Source: Acanthosepion lycidas
Taxonomy: Eukaryota > Mollusca > Cephalopoda > Sepiida > Sepiidae
NCBI GenBank assembly: GCA_963932145.1
Contig: OZ010600.1
Location: forward strand, 51,845,157-51,909,156
DNA length: 64,000 nt
Reading direction: 5' to 3'
In this document: positions 55,240-64,000 of the stretch, in pieces
Numbering within the stretch: the first letter of the stretch is position 1
Layout of the letters: the number at the start of each line of letters is the position of its first letter
The notes under the pieces: generated by a model
What the model saw: the letters and a program-made list of their open reading frames with translations, nothing else
Told to the model about the DNA's origin: nothing
Databases searched by the model: none
Made by a program: the position numbers and the translations under genes

Positions 55240-56097
55240 CAGCATGCGATGGATAAATTGTCGTCTAAATTACACAAAAATGAAAACAAAACTGGCATAT
55301 TTTAACAGATATATTTACCAAAATTACACAAAAATATCTTGAAATACTAAAGAGTAAATTTATTCAATAAAATTGCTATTGGCTTCAACCACGGCCTACA
55401 GATGATTTCAGAGTATCCTGTCTCTCTTCTGGATAGCCTTGTTTAAGTTGGTGACTGCTGACATAATTCTTGGCTTCAGATCATCTTTGGTGTTACAAGG
55501 AGTTTTGTTGGTCTCTCGTTCAACTATGTCCCACACATCAGTCAAGGGGATTGCAGACTGAGGAGTTAGGTGGCCAGATGTAAAGGGTGATGTGGTTGCA
55601 GAAATTGTCTGACAGTCATGACTTTGGTCTCCTGCTTGTGTGGAGTGGTGCAAAATCCTGTTGTCAGACATAGGGTCTAACAGCAGTCACCATCTTGACA
55701 CAGGGCTGCACTACCTCCTCACAGCACTTGATGTAGGCTGCTGTGTTGAGTCTGAGGCCCTGTGGAAATACGAATGGTGGTATAATATCGTCATCACTAC
55801 TGATCATAATTTACACCTTAGACTCGTCTAACTCTTTCCAAATTCTCTGCACTGTCTTCAGATTGACACCCAAACAATCTAAAATGATCGTATTAGAGCT
55901 TCTGGTGCTAGTGCCAAGCGGTACAGCATGCTGTTTCCAAATTTCTGGCAGAGTGAATTGCATCATGGTGCTCTTTTTCTCACAGACAGTTCCCAACTGG
56001 CTCTACTATACTGTACAGTTGATAAAATAAAAATTAAACAATGTACTTGTGTGAAATTAAAAATATAAAATGGCGACAATTTACCCATCACACCTTG
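55240..56097 (-). mobile_element. Mariner, internally deleted, 858 bp
   Basis: The ends are inverted repeats: CAGCATGCGATGGATAAATT on the left; CAAGGTGTGATGGGTAAATT on the right, reading the minus strand, followed by GTCGCCATTTTATATTT. TA flanks both ends. The minus strand encodes two separated parts of one transposase. At 0.86 kb rather than about 1.3 kb it has lost the middle of the gene. Confidence 0.85.
55408..55996 (-). pseudogene. Mariner transposase remnants: HTH and C-terminus
   Basis: The frame 55811-55996 ends ILDCLGVNLKTVQRIWKELD, the HTH of a Tc1/mariner transposase. The frame 55408-55671 reads DVWDIVERETNKTPCNTKDD then LKPRIMSAVTNLNKAIQKR, the C-terminal part after the last catalytic residue. 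It retains the weak echo of the SP...NPLDYYVWG block. Between them the catalytic D,D part is missing or scrambled, so the copy cannot be active. Confidence 0.78.
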
Positions 56098-56099
56098 TA

Positions 56100-56630
56100 T
56101 ATATATTATTTGAATTCTTACATTAGCTATCTATAACTGTAAAGAGGATGAAAAGTTTTATTATTCCATATATTATTTGAATTATTGTTTTTCATTTTTG
56201 TTATTATAAATACAATGTTTTGACTTTGAAATCTTTGACTGTCTTCCAGTAGAGTGACTGGTTATGTAGGCATGACAAATACCACAGGAAGTTGACAGTC
56301 TCTATCTTGAATAGTTCATTACCCCTTCAAATATCGAAGGAAAGGGACTTGTCATTGGCAGGTGGGGGACTTACAGAAAATTTTACCTCTAAAATAGAGT
56401 GCATCTTCGGAGATGTTACTAACAACAAAGATGAAAATAGCGATCTTGATAATAAGACAGACCAATGAAAATATTCCATCTTAGTTGAATTTATGAAAAC
56501 AAGTGAGCAACTATCATTTTGAAAGAAAAAAAAACATGAATGCTTATTAAAAAGGTACTGGTGACCTTTGAAAAAAATTTACTCAAATACATAATTTTTT
56601 TTTTTTTCTTTCTTAATAGAAGTATATAGG
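56100..56630. other. Unassigned sequence
   Basis: AT-rich with a somewhat more complex block at 56230-56420. No family resemblance. Confidence 0.35.
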
Positions 56631-56634
56631 TTTA

Positions 56635-56815
56635 CCTATCATCTGGTTCATACTGGTCCCCCATCTTTTGAACAGGAGTAGATGTTTATCCCTTGTTTCC
56701 TGTTTAGGATTGGGTATCTGGTTCCTTTTAAATGTCTTCTTATTCTTTCATTACCAGTAACCCCTTGTGTCTTAGTGCAATTATTGCCTTGCTTGGGTTG
56801 AATTTTTTTAAAACA
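56635..56815 (+). mobile_element. LINE-tail-like repeat, plus copy
   Basis: ttgtttcctgtttaggattg then gtaaccccttgtgtcttagtg and ttgccttgcttgggttgaat match the reverse complement of the 1.66-1.9-kb copy. An A/T-rich end follows. Confidence 0.6.
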
Positions 56816-57274
56816 TAATAAAATCAGAGAGAAGATAACTGATTAATTAGCTATGTTAATTCACTATTTATTAAATAAAGATTTAGTGTATAATGAAAAG
56901 AAGCCTTTATTATTATCATTATTATTATTTTTTAATGAATAAAAAAAACATCTGTTTTTCTTGTTCCTATTTGCTAACATGTATGCTTTTTATTTGTTAA
57001 TAAATAGACTCTCTTTATTGTCATTCTTTTGATCTTAGTAATCAAATCTCTTGAGTCTTGGCTGCTTTGAAACATTGTTCCATCTATTCGAAATTTGTAA
57101 ATTTCATTTGTTCCCTTACAATTCACTCTCCCAATTTAAACTATTCAATCACACAGTGCAGCAAATCTGGGAAAGCATTCAATCCAGCTTTGTAATCCCA
57201 CCATGATATATAAGAATCTTTATTATGTTACAACAATAGGCATTCTTTTTGTCACTATAATGCAACATATTGCT

Positions 57275-57312
<38 letters not shown>

Positions 57313-57750
57313 TGCCAATACAACAGAAACTCTATTATCAACAATTTAGCAGTAGGATTTATATTGTTCTTGAAATTTAATGTTTTGAGAGAATATCAAA
57401 TAGTTCCTGAACTTTCAAATATGTTACTGTAACAGCTTGTAATATTATTTATTAAACATAACATAGTTTGGCACAAGACTTCAAATGGCAGGAACACCAA
57501 ATGAATATCAAACTACATACCTGGTAGTAATGGTCAACCAGACTACTGTGTTAACCATTACCCAACACCGTGGTGTACACAGTAACAGCTTGTGTTGACT
57601 GTAAACTGTTTCAGAAAATTTATTGAAAAACCTAAAACAGTGTAGTACAAAGTTACTTGTTATATAAAAGAATTCTTTGAGACTAAAAAACAAAAAAAAA
57701 ATAACATCATTTCTTGATTATAAAAGTTGATATGTGCTTATCTTCTCTCT

Positions 57751-57756
<6 letters not shown>
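56816..57756. other. AT-rich stretch with a 31-base A run
   Basis: The A run is at about 57280-57310. No coding or repeat content beyond that. Confidence 0.4.

Positions 57757-57810
<54 letters not shown>
57757..57810. repeat. (TA)n-(CA)n microsatellite
   Basis: About 17 TA units and then about 10 CA units, directly against the left end of the next mariner. Confidence 0.93.
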
Positions 57811-57811
<1 letters not shown>

Positions 57812-58645
57812 GAGGGTGCGATGAATAAACTGTTGCCTAAATTATGCAAAAATGAAAATAACACTGACATCTCATTTTATCAGATATATTTACCAAAATT
57901 ATACAAAAATATCTTGAAATACTAAAGAGTAAATTTATTCAATAAAATCGCCATTGGCTTCAACCACAGCCTGCAGATGACTTTGGAATCTCCTGCAACT
58001 CTTCTGGATAGTCTCCTTGTTTAAATAGGTGAATGCTGTCATAATCTTGGCTTCAGATTACAAGGAGTTTTATTGGTTTCTCACACAACTGCACCCCACA
58101 TATAATCAAAGGGATTTCAGTCTGGGGCAATAGGTAGCCAGATGTAAGGGTTGATGAAGTTATAATAATTGTCCGACAGCCATGACTGGGTTCTCCTGCT
58201 TGTGTGGCTTGGTGCAGAGTCCTCTTGCCAGACATAGGTTCTTCAGGCAGTCACACTCTTGACCCAGGGCAACACTGCCTCCTCAAATCACTTGATGTTG
58301 GTCTCTGTGTAGAGTTTGAGGCCCTTACCAACAAATTTGGGATTTCTTATCAGAATAGTCAGTGTGAGTTTTCTGGGTTACCATACCTACTACCACACCG
58401 TTAAACATGTCCTACTCTTTCCGAATACTCTGCATTGTCCTCAGATTGACACACAAACACTTTCCAGCTCAAATGCCAAGCAGTACTGCAAGCAGTTTCT
58501 AAATTTCTGGCAAAATGAATTGTGACATAGTACACTTTTTCTTACAGATGCTGTCCAACTGACCCTACTATTTTGACAAAAACAAACAACACACATGTGC
58601 AAAATTAAAAATATAAAATGGCGACAATTTACCCATCACACCCTG
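57810..58645 (-). mobile_element. Mariner, internally deleted, 836 bp (same family)
   Basis: Left end CAGAGGGTGCGATGAATAAA; right end, on the minus strand, CAGGGTGTGATGGGTAAATT then GTCGCC. TA follows the right end. Its sequence parallels the 55.2-kb copy along the whole length, including the same internal deletion, so both are probably products of one deleted master. The minus frame 58053-58235 retains the middle (SGKRTLHQATQAGEPSHGCR) and the plus frames are antisense. Confidence 0.82.
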
Positions 58646-58686
58646 TATATATGAGATAACTATATATAAAGTTTTATATATCAGGA

Positions 58687-58689
<3 letters not shown>

Positions 58690-58756
<67 letters not shown>
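58690..58756. repeat. (TA)n microsatellite
   Basis: About 33 TA units, just past the mariner and before a hammerhead-like motif. Confidence 0.95.
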
Positions 58757-58760
<4 letters not shown>

Positions 58761-58842
58761 TTTTTGAACAATAAAGAATATAAAAAAATTAAAATCTTCA
58801 GACACATTGGGTTGTATAAAATATTCCTTCATTTTTATTTTA

Positions 58843-58889
58843 GATTCCTTGACTAGTTTCGGCCAACATGGCCATCATCAGGAGAAAAA
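58843..58889 (-). ncRNA. Hammerhead-ribozyme-like motif 1
   Basis: On the minus strand: stem I strand TTTTTCTC, core CTGATGA (58875-58881), helix II GGCC/GGCC, core GAAA (58857-58860), a palindromic CTAG, then TC and the other stem I strand AAGGAATC. This is the order of a type I hammerhead with minimal helix III, as described for Penelope-like elements. Deviations: one unpaired base beside helix II and one mismatch at the base of stem I. Activity is not shown. Confidence 0.42.
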
Positions 58890-58938
58890 TAATTTTCTGC
58901 TTGCTGGTAGCAGTGAACTATAGAAATATATCTCTTAT

Positions 58939-59068
58939 CTATATATATATATATATATGATGTCACACATTATGAAATGGACAAAGTCCGACAATTATTT
59001 TAAGACATTTTATGTTTATACATTCTTTTTATTTACTTAAATATTTGTATCTATAAACATAAAATGTC

Positions 59069-59102
<34 letters not shown>

Positions 59103-59243
59103 ACACGTTATACATTTTTTATGCATCAAGAAACAAATTTTTTTTATTTATTTATTTTTAGTCTGGTGAAGTCCTAAAAAGGATAAAACCTGTCACAAAA
59201 ACTTTTTCCCCACTTTAGTTTTGCAGCAGTGTGTGTGTGTATG

Positions 59244-59295
<52 letters not shown>
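58939..59295. repeat. Cluster of (TA)n arrays
   Basis: (TA)n at 58939-58959, 59077-59103 and 59249-59295, separated by AT-rich sequence that includes the second hammerhead-like motif. A pair of similar 20-base phrases (cataaaatgtctt/acattttatgttta) lies inverted around 59007-59070. Confidence 0.85.
59155..59202 (+). ncRNA. Hammerhead-ribozyme-like motif 2, decayed
   Basis: TTTTTAGT and ACAAAAAC form a stem I with one mismatch around CTGGTGA, a helix II TCCT/AGGA, AAAAC in place of GAAAC, and TGTC before the second stem strand. Two core positions differ from the consensus, so it is likely inactive. Confidence 0.35.
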
Positions 59296-59298
<3 letters not shown>

Positions 59299-61609
59299 GC
59301 AACTTTTTTTTTTTTTTTCTGTAAAAATTCACACCATGGACATAATTTGATTAGTTTTAGAGCAATGATCAATAAAATTTGATCAGAATTTCCATTTGTT
59401 TTTAGTATTTATTTTTGTGTTTGAATCTGTACACTTTTTTAATTTATTTATTTATTTTTTATCATCATGTGGTTGGATATCTCTTAGAAATTATATTATA
59501 TTCAATCTAATGGACTTCAGAAACACAATTTAGGGCAACTAAGATTAGGCCCCTTACACTTCAGTAATTTCAGGATGAGTTTAGCTTCTGTACATTGCAT
59601 GAAAATTATCTCAAATGTTTATTTTCTCTCTTTTTTTATGTTCTGAATGTTCATCTCATTTAATACCAAACTTGACTGACTAAATTATAGTATTTTGTTA
59701 AGATTATAAAAACTGATCATCAAATTTTATTGACACTTGTTTCATGATGAAAATTATTACTCCTACTACTATTATTATAATAATAATATATTTGTGCTTG
59801 TTCCTTGGTTAATTAACATGTACATTAAACGCTGTCAACACCTCATAAATAATGAAATAATTCTATTTTAATAGCAAGGAAAGATGGAGAAAATAGAATA
59901 AATAATAGCACTCTTAATGTTTGCTTCAGAAAAATGGAAAAATGTTTTTAAAAAGTTTTAAATATTTTCATTTGTATCCTCTTACTTCTTTAAATAACTT
60001 GCATGACTTGCATTCATATTTATGATTGTTATTGCAATATTTTGTTAAAGTTGTTAAGCTCAAATATTTGATGAGGCAATACGAGAATTTTCACAGGTAT
60101 TTTATAGTTGTAGAACTCATGAGGAGCTTATTCAATCATTAAGTTAAGAATTATGATTCATGAAAAATTCAGATAGTGCAAAACCATGAAATTTTTCATG
60201 GGTACTATGACTAGGACCTGTGAAAAATGTCAGTTATTATAGCATCAACAGTTAAGATCATGGTATATGATTATTTTGTCACTGAACGAACACCCATTGT
60301 CACTTTTGTAATGTCAACGAATACTCGTTGTCACTTTTGTGATGCTTGTTGTAGTAGAGACTTTGTAATCGCAGATACAACTATAGTATGCTGTTGAACA
60401 ATGCTGGGGTCAGATGCCTTCAAATAGCACTTGTACAAATAGTACTTGCTCGATAATACTCGCTTGAACAGTAATCCATATAGTGATCTGAAAAGAGGAA
60501 TAGTATAGAGAATAGTGGTCTGATATTAATAGAGGATAGAGTAGAAAGCAGATACTTCCTATATATGTGTTTTCTCTATGGTCATGTGGTCTACTTAATT
60601 CAATAATGGGATCACCTGTATTTCCTCACTGGCGATCTATGTTCAGACTCAAGTGTAGCCATCAACACGTTATTCCTATATAACATATTTCTATACAATA
60701 GTTGATCTCTTGTATAAACTTTCAGTTTGATGTATTGGTAATTATTATGCAAAAGAAAATGAGAGACTTATATGAAGTAGCTATAGAGAATATAAAAATA
60801 GACTAATATGAAAAAATATAATTCTGTGAAATGAGGTTTTTGTAAAATTCTATTATGGAGAAAATGATATATAATATTTTTATATATCATGAACAATTTT
60901 TGGAAAATCTATGGAAAAGTGAAAAAAAATTAATAACAAAAGTGATAAAAAGAAATTTAATGAAATTCGCTAAACTATATAATCAAAACATATATTTAAA
61001 AAAAATATCTAAATTTAAAATTTTAACATTTACTTTCCTTTGCACATGTGTAGTTGCATCAACATAAACATCACTTTAGTTTGACTAGGACCTAAATGAT
61101 GAAATGTACCAGACAAATGTTTTTTTTTCCACTTTGTCATTGATTTTCCTAAAATTCTGTTATGAAATTTACATTAAACATGTTATATCTGTTGATATTT
61201 GTAAGCTGATTATCAGTGAGTTACTTTCATGAATCATTCATTAGGCCATGTGCCTCATTAAGCTTATTGTATCTACTTATATATGTGTGGTGTGTATGTA
61301 TGTCTTTAAAAAGTAGGGGTCATAAAGTAATCTCTGTTCTGATTTAATTTTATAAATATTAGTCAGAATTTGTATTTGCTTTTTCTTTTTTGTAAATTAT
61401 GTTTAACTAGCAAGAAAAGTGCTGATAAAATATGTAAAAACAGATAATGGTGGCATGTGGGTTTGAATAAAAAAAATATCCTTTCCTATTTTTTTTTTTA
61501 ATCAGTCACCATGAAATGTAAGAACCAAAAGCAGTCTTCAAAGCAGGAATTAAAAAAAAAAAAAGGATATGTAAATAATTCTATTCACAAATGAATTGTT
61601 TTAATGAGG
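59296..61609. other. AT-rich stretch, nothing recognised
   Basis: At 60285-60350 a unit like acgaacacccattgtcactt then ttgtaatgtca is repeated twice with changes. The segment 60240-60680 is more complex than the rest, but no family or frame is evident. A 70-codon lysine/isoleucine-rich plus frame at 60855-61067 fits chance. Confidence 0.4.
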
Positions 61610-61905
61610 ACAGTCAGTTATGTGCCATGTGTGATACACACTTAGGTGATCATGTATCTTTCGATACATGACTGACATGGCAGATTTTTTTCACGCAGTA
61701 GGTTGCCATTTCTTTCTGCGGTAGACCAGTTGCCATCCAAGGCTATAGAACATGGTCTGTCCTGCTACCCATAGCTGGGGGGCGAAGAAGAGAATTAATA
61801 CTTTTCCCAAGAGTATTAGCATGTAAGTGAATGTAAATGGATTTGATTGGAACTTGAACTTGGCTCTCCAATTCCTCAATCCAAGCCACTATCCATTATG
61901 CCAAA
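61610..61905 (-). mobile_element. tRNA-derived SINE, most complete copy
   Basis: On the minus strand it starts with a tRNA-like head: TGGCATAATGGATAGTGGCT (box A region), then AAGTTCAAGTTCC (box B region). It runs through cttacatgctaatactcttg, a purine-rich middle and the accatgttctatagccttgg block to a tail with gcaacctactgcgtg and gtgtatcacacatgg. At about 295 bp it is the longest copy and defines the family used for the other fragments. Confidence 0.8.
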
Positions 61906-62260
61906 ACCATAAAGTTCATACATATACATAAATTAGCTAGTCAAGACTAATCAATAATAAAGGTCTCTAAAAACAAATAGTCACAGTATTTTTTAGAGTG
62001 CAAGCATGCTTGAGAGTGTATGATCTTCAGCTTTACATTCTGTGCAATACTTGGGAGGATAAGAGGTGATTATTTTATGTATAATAAATCCAAATACTCC
62101 AGTAACTTGTTCGTAACATCTGTCAGTTGCTGTGTGTGTGTGTGTTTTTTTTTTCTCAACAGTCAAAGCATTGATTTGCTGATCATAAAAGCCTGTCTCT
62201 GATGGTCAGGACATGTAGCAAGAATTAAAAGAGTCAAGGTTTTATCTTTTGAAGATACAA
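61906..62260. other. Unassigned sequence
   Basis: Contains a (GT)n-T run at 62131-62155. No other feature. Confidence 0.35.
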
Positions 62261-62261
62261 G

Positions 62262-62425
62262 GACCAACTCAAAACAACATCGAAAGCCACTGGACTTGTC
62301 TAAATTGTTCGAAACACAAGCAGAAGATCATACCAACTGCGATGTTCCATCACCATTGGAACCAAAAATTTTGAAGCCACCGAAAAAGAAAAGGATGAAA
62401 AAAATCGACTGCTTCTTCCGCTAAC
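62262..62425 (+). repeat. Copy of the lysine-rich coding repeat
   Basis: The plus frame contains HRKPLDLSKLFETQAED, then EPKILKPPKKKRMKKID, closely following the peptide of the 17.2-17.5-kb repeat (HRKLLDLS...EPKTSKPREKKRRKSK). DNA similarity begins at aaggaccaactcaaaacaac, also present at 17161. Confidence 0.55.
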
Positions 62426-62536
62426 ATTACTATGTAATATCATCAGTTCTTCCATGACTACTTATTCATCAATGACATTATAAAAGAAGTGATCAGATCA
62501 GAAAAGAAATTAAATTTTTGGATACGAGATAACAAT

Positions 62537-62537
<1 letters not shown>

Positions 62538-62587
<50 letters not shown>
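62538..62587. repeat. (TA)n microsatellite
   Basis: About 25 TA units. Confidence 0.95.
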
Positions 62588-62589
<2 letters not shown>

Positions 62590-62592
<3 letters not shown>

Positions 62593-62644
62593 AAATTCCA
62601 ACAGAAAATATTCAAAGGACGAATATTTTCTGTGGGAATTTCTC
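62590..62644. ncRNA. Long hairpin between (TA)n arrays
   Basis: GAGAAATTCC...ACAGAAAATATTC (62590-62613) pairs with 62621-62644 over 24 positions with one mismatch, leaving a 7-base loop aaaggac. The shape is that of a small pre-miRNA or a palindromic element end. No expression evidence is available. Confidence 0.4.
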
Positions 62645-62699
62645 GGACATTCAGGTCGGTAAATGTTATTTAATACTGTTTGTTATAGACAGAGCGTTT

Positions 62700-62700
62700 T

Positions 62701-62727
<27 letters not shown>
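62700..62727. repeat. (TA)n microsatellite
   Basis: About 14 TA units. Confidence 0.93.
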
Positions 62728-62731
<4 letters not shown>

Positions 62732-62859
62732 AAGAGGTTGTAGTGGTTCCAACGAGAGAAAAGTATGTATATTAAAAAGAAGAGAAGAGAGGTGCCGTAA
62801 ACGTTTTTGGTTGTAATGTGGATTTATTTAGAAAAAATATTATGTTTTGTTTTCCATAA

Positions 62860-62904
62860 TTTTACTACACGTGTTTCTGGTCTCGTGACCGTCTTCAGGT
62901 AAAA
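62860..62904 (-). ncRNA. Hammerhead-ribozyme-like motif 3
   Basis: On the minus strand: TTTTAC, then CTGAAGA (62892-62898), helix II GGTC/GACC with loop ACGA, GAAA (62874-62877), a palindromic CACGTG, UA, and GTAAAA. The six stem I pairs TTTTAC/GTAAAA are perfect and directly adjoin the core. CUGAAGA fits the CUGANGA consensus because position 7 is variable, and GUA is an allowed cleavage triplet. One C-A mismatch caps helix II next to the core. This is the best match of the set; activity is not shown. Confidence 0.45.
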
Positions 62905-63474
62905 GCGGAGATTTCCACATATTAAAAATAATTCATTTTTTCTTTTGTTTTTCAATGTTAAATATTCTCGATATGAGACATTTTCTGTGTTAGTAATCCG
63001 AATTTCTTTCTTGAATTGGCAATGAAGAGTTCTGCGCGAAGGGTCATAAAACAATTAAGGTTGGTCCAAGTGAAATGATGAATTACTTATTGGCATTTTA
63101 TCTTTTAATGTTTTACTGACCCCTATGTGTTCTTGGATCTGTTTCCATTTTTGTATGTTTCTGTCAGCATGCGTGTATATATGCGTGCGTATATTCCCCC
63201 TCCATACATATACTGTCTTACTATGAGGAATTAGTAAACTCATTTGTACATATACACGCATATACATACACACGCACATACACACCATCCCACCACAAGA
63301 AATCAGTACATACACACACATATACACACATATACACACATACTTTCCAAGCTACACGGAACCAGTATACACATTCACACATACACACACATACGTACCT
63401 ACACGCACTTCCTAAATTGTGTGGGGTTTGGGTGCGTCCTCGTGAGTAGTTCCCCTGTTTTGTCAACATGCATA

Positions 63475-63513
<39 letters not shown>

Positions 63514-64000
63514 ATATATATATATATGTGTGTGTGTGCATACATATATATACCCTCGTGTCTCTCGTATATGAGCGTGCGTGTTCATGCATGTGAGTGA
63601 TTTGATCATTGTATTTGGTCACCTTGTGTGCATGTTGTGTGTTTTTGTGTGGGGGGTTATGATCTATTTAGTTCGGGTTTAAATTTGTTTATAAAGCTTT
63701 TTTCCTGTATATATATATATATATATATATGTAAGTACTGTAGGTAGTTTTGTATAGCTTTGTATTTGACTCTGACACTTCCTCAGATAAATTACCCAAG
63801 CCATCATCATCATTTTAAAGTTATTAACTCAACTGGATGTTGCACACTTCTATGGAGGTTATGGCTTAATTTGATCCATGGAAAATTATGAATCAAGTTC
63901 AGGATTAAGTTGTTGCAGAGTTGATAAAAGATATATTTTCTGACTGCAATATATAACACACAATGATACTAAGCTTTTTTTTTAAGTAAATTTGAAATCT
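62905..64000. other. Simple-repeat-rich end of window
   Basis: An imperfect (ACAC/ATAC)n block spans 63244-63410, (TA)n lies at 63476-63528 and 63706-63730. Open frames here are tyrosine/isoleucine- or cysteine/valine-rich translations of these repeats. The 76-codon minus frame at 62824-63054 adjoins hammerhead-like motif 3 and has no recognised domain. Confidence 0.5.

Noticed and set aside
63244-63600. 118-codon plus-strand frame rich in His, Thr, Tyr and Ile
   Set aside because: It is translation of imperfect CA/TA repeats.

Overview
This is an AT-rich, gene-poor stretch of animal nuclear DNA, most likely from a cephalopod and probably an octopod. That identification is inference. It rests on the mix of tRNA-derived SINEs, jockey/CR1-like and RTE-like LINE fragments, Penelope-like, mariner, pogo/Tigger, hAT and Merlin remnants, and many long (TA)n arrays, with one conserved protein gene in 64 kb. 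No bacterial operons, CRISPR arrays or intact tRNA/rRNA genes were seen.

The only host gene I can defend is an intronless 350-codon SAC3/GANP-domain gene (SAC3D1/SHD1-like) on the minus strand at 25092-26144, with AATAAA 11 bases past its stop. Most other open frames are transposon relics, microsatellite read-through or chance.

Layout. 0-8 kb: LINE tails, two 3' ends of an RTE-like LINE, and an inverted-repeat element with two mariner hairpin MITEs between its arms. 8-17 kb: small palindromic elements, a TIR element holding a LINE fragment, a retroposon with a 16-bp target duplication, a 30-bp minisatellite, and a Tigger remnant whose right end is tandemly duplicated. 17-21 kb: a Penelope-like fragment with RT and GIY-YIG parts, a mariner-like fragment, a LINE C-terminus and SINEs. 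24-26 kb: a Merlin (ISXO2-like) transposase fragment and the SAC3D1-like gene. 27-38 kb: LINE fragments, one split by a ~1.05-kb LTR-like insertion, a solo LTR, a promoter-like repeat pair, an RT/mariner junction and a foldback element carrying transposase starts on both arms. 41-48 kb: a hAT fragment and the longest LINE (about 2 kb). 48-55 kb: mostly featureless. 55-64 kb: two internally deleted mariners of one family, long (TA)n arrays, SINEs and three hammerhead-like RNA motifs.

There is no pathway linking these parts; the window is a layered transposon deposit around one conserved gene. The observations I would follow first are the hammerhead-like motifs near (TA)n arrays, the short mariner MITEs with the layout of primate MADE1/mir-548 hairpins, and the foldback element with its separate copies of the same transposase segment.
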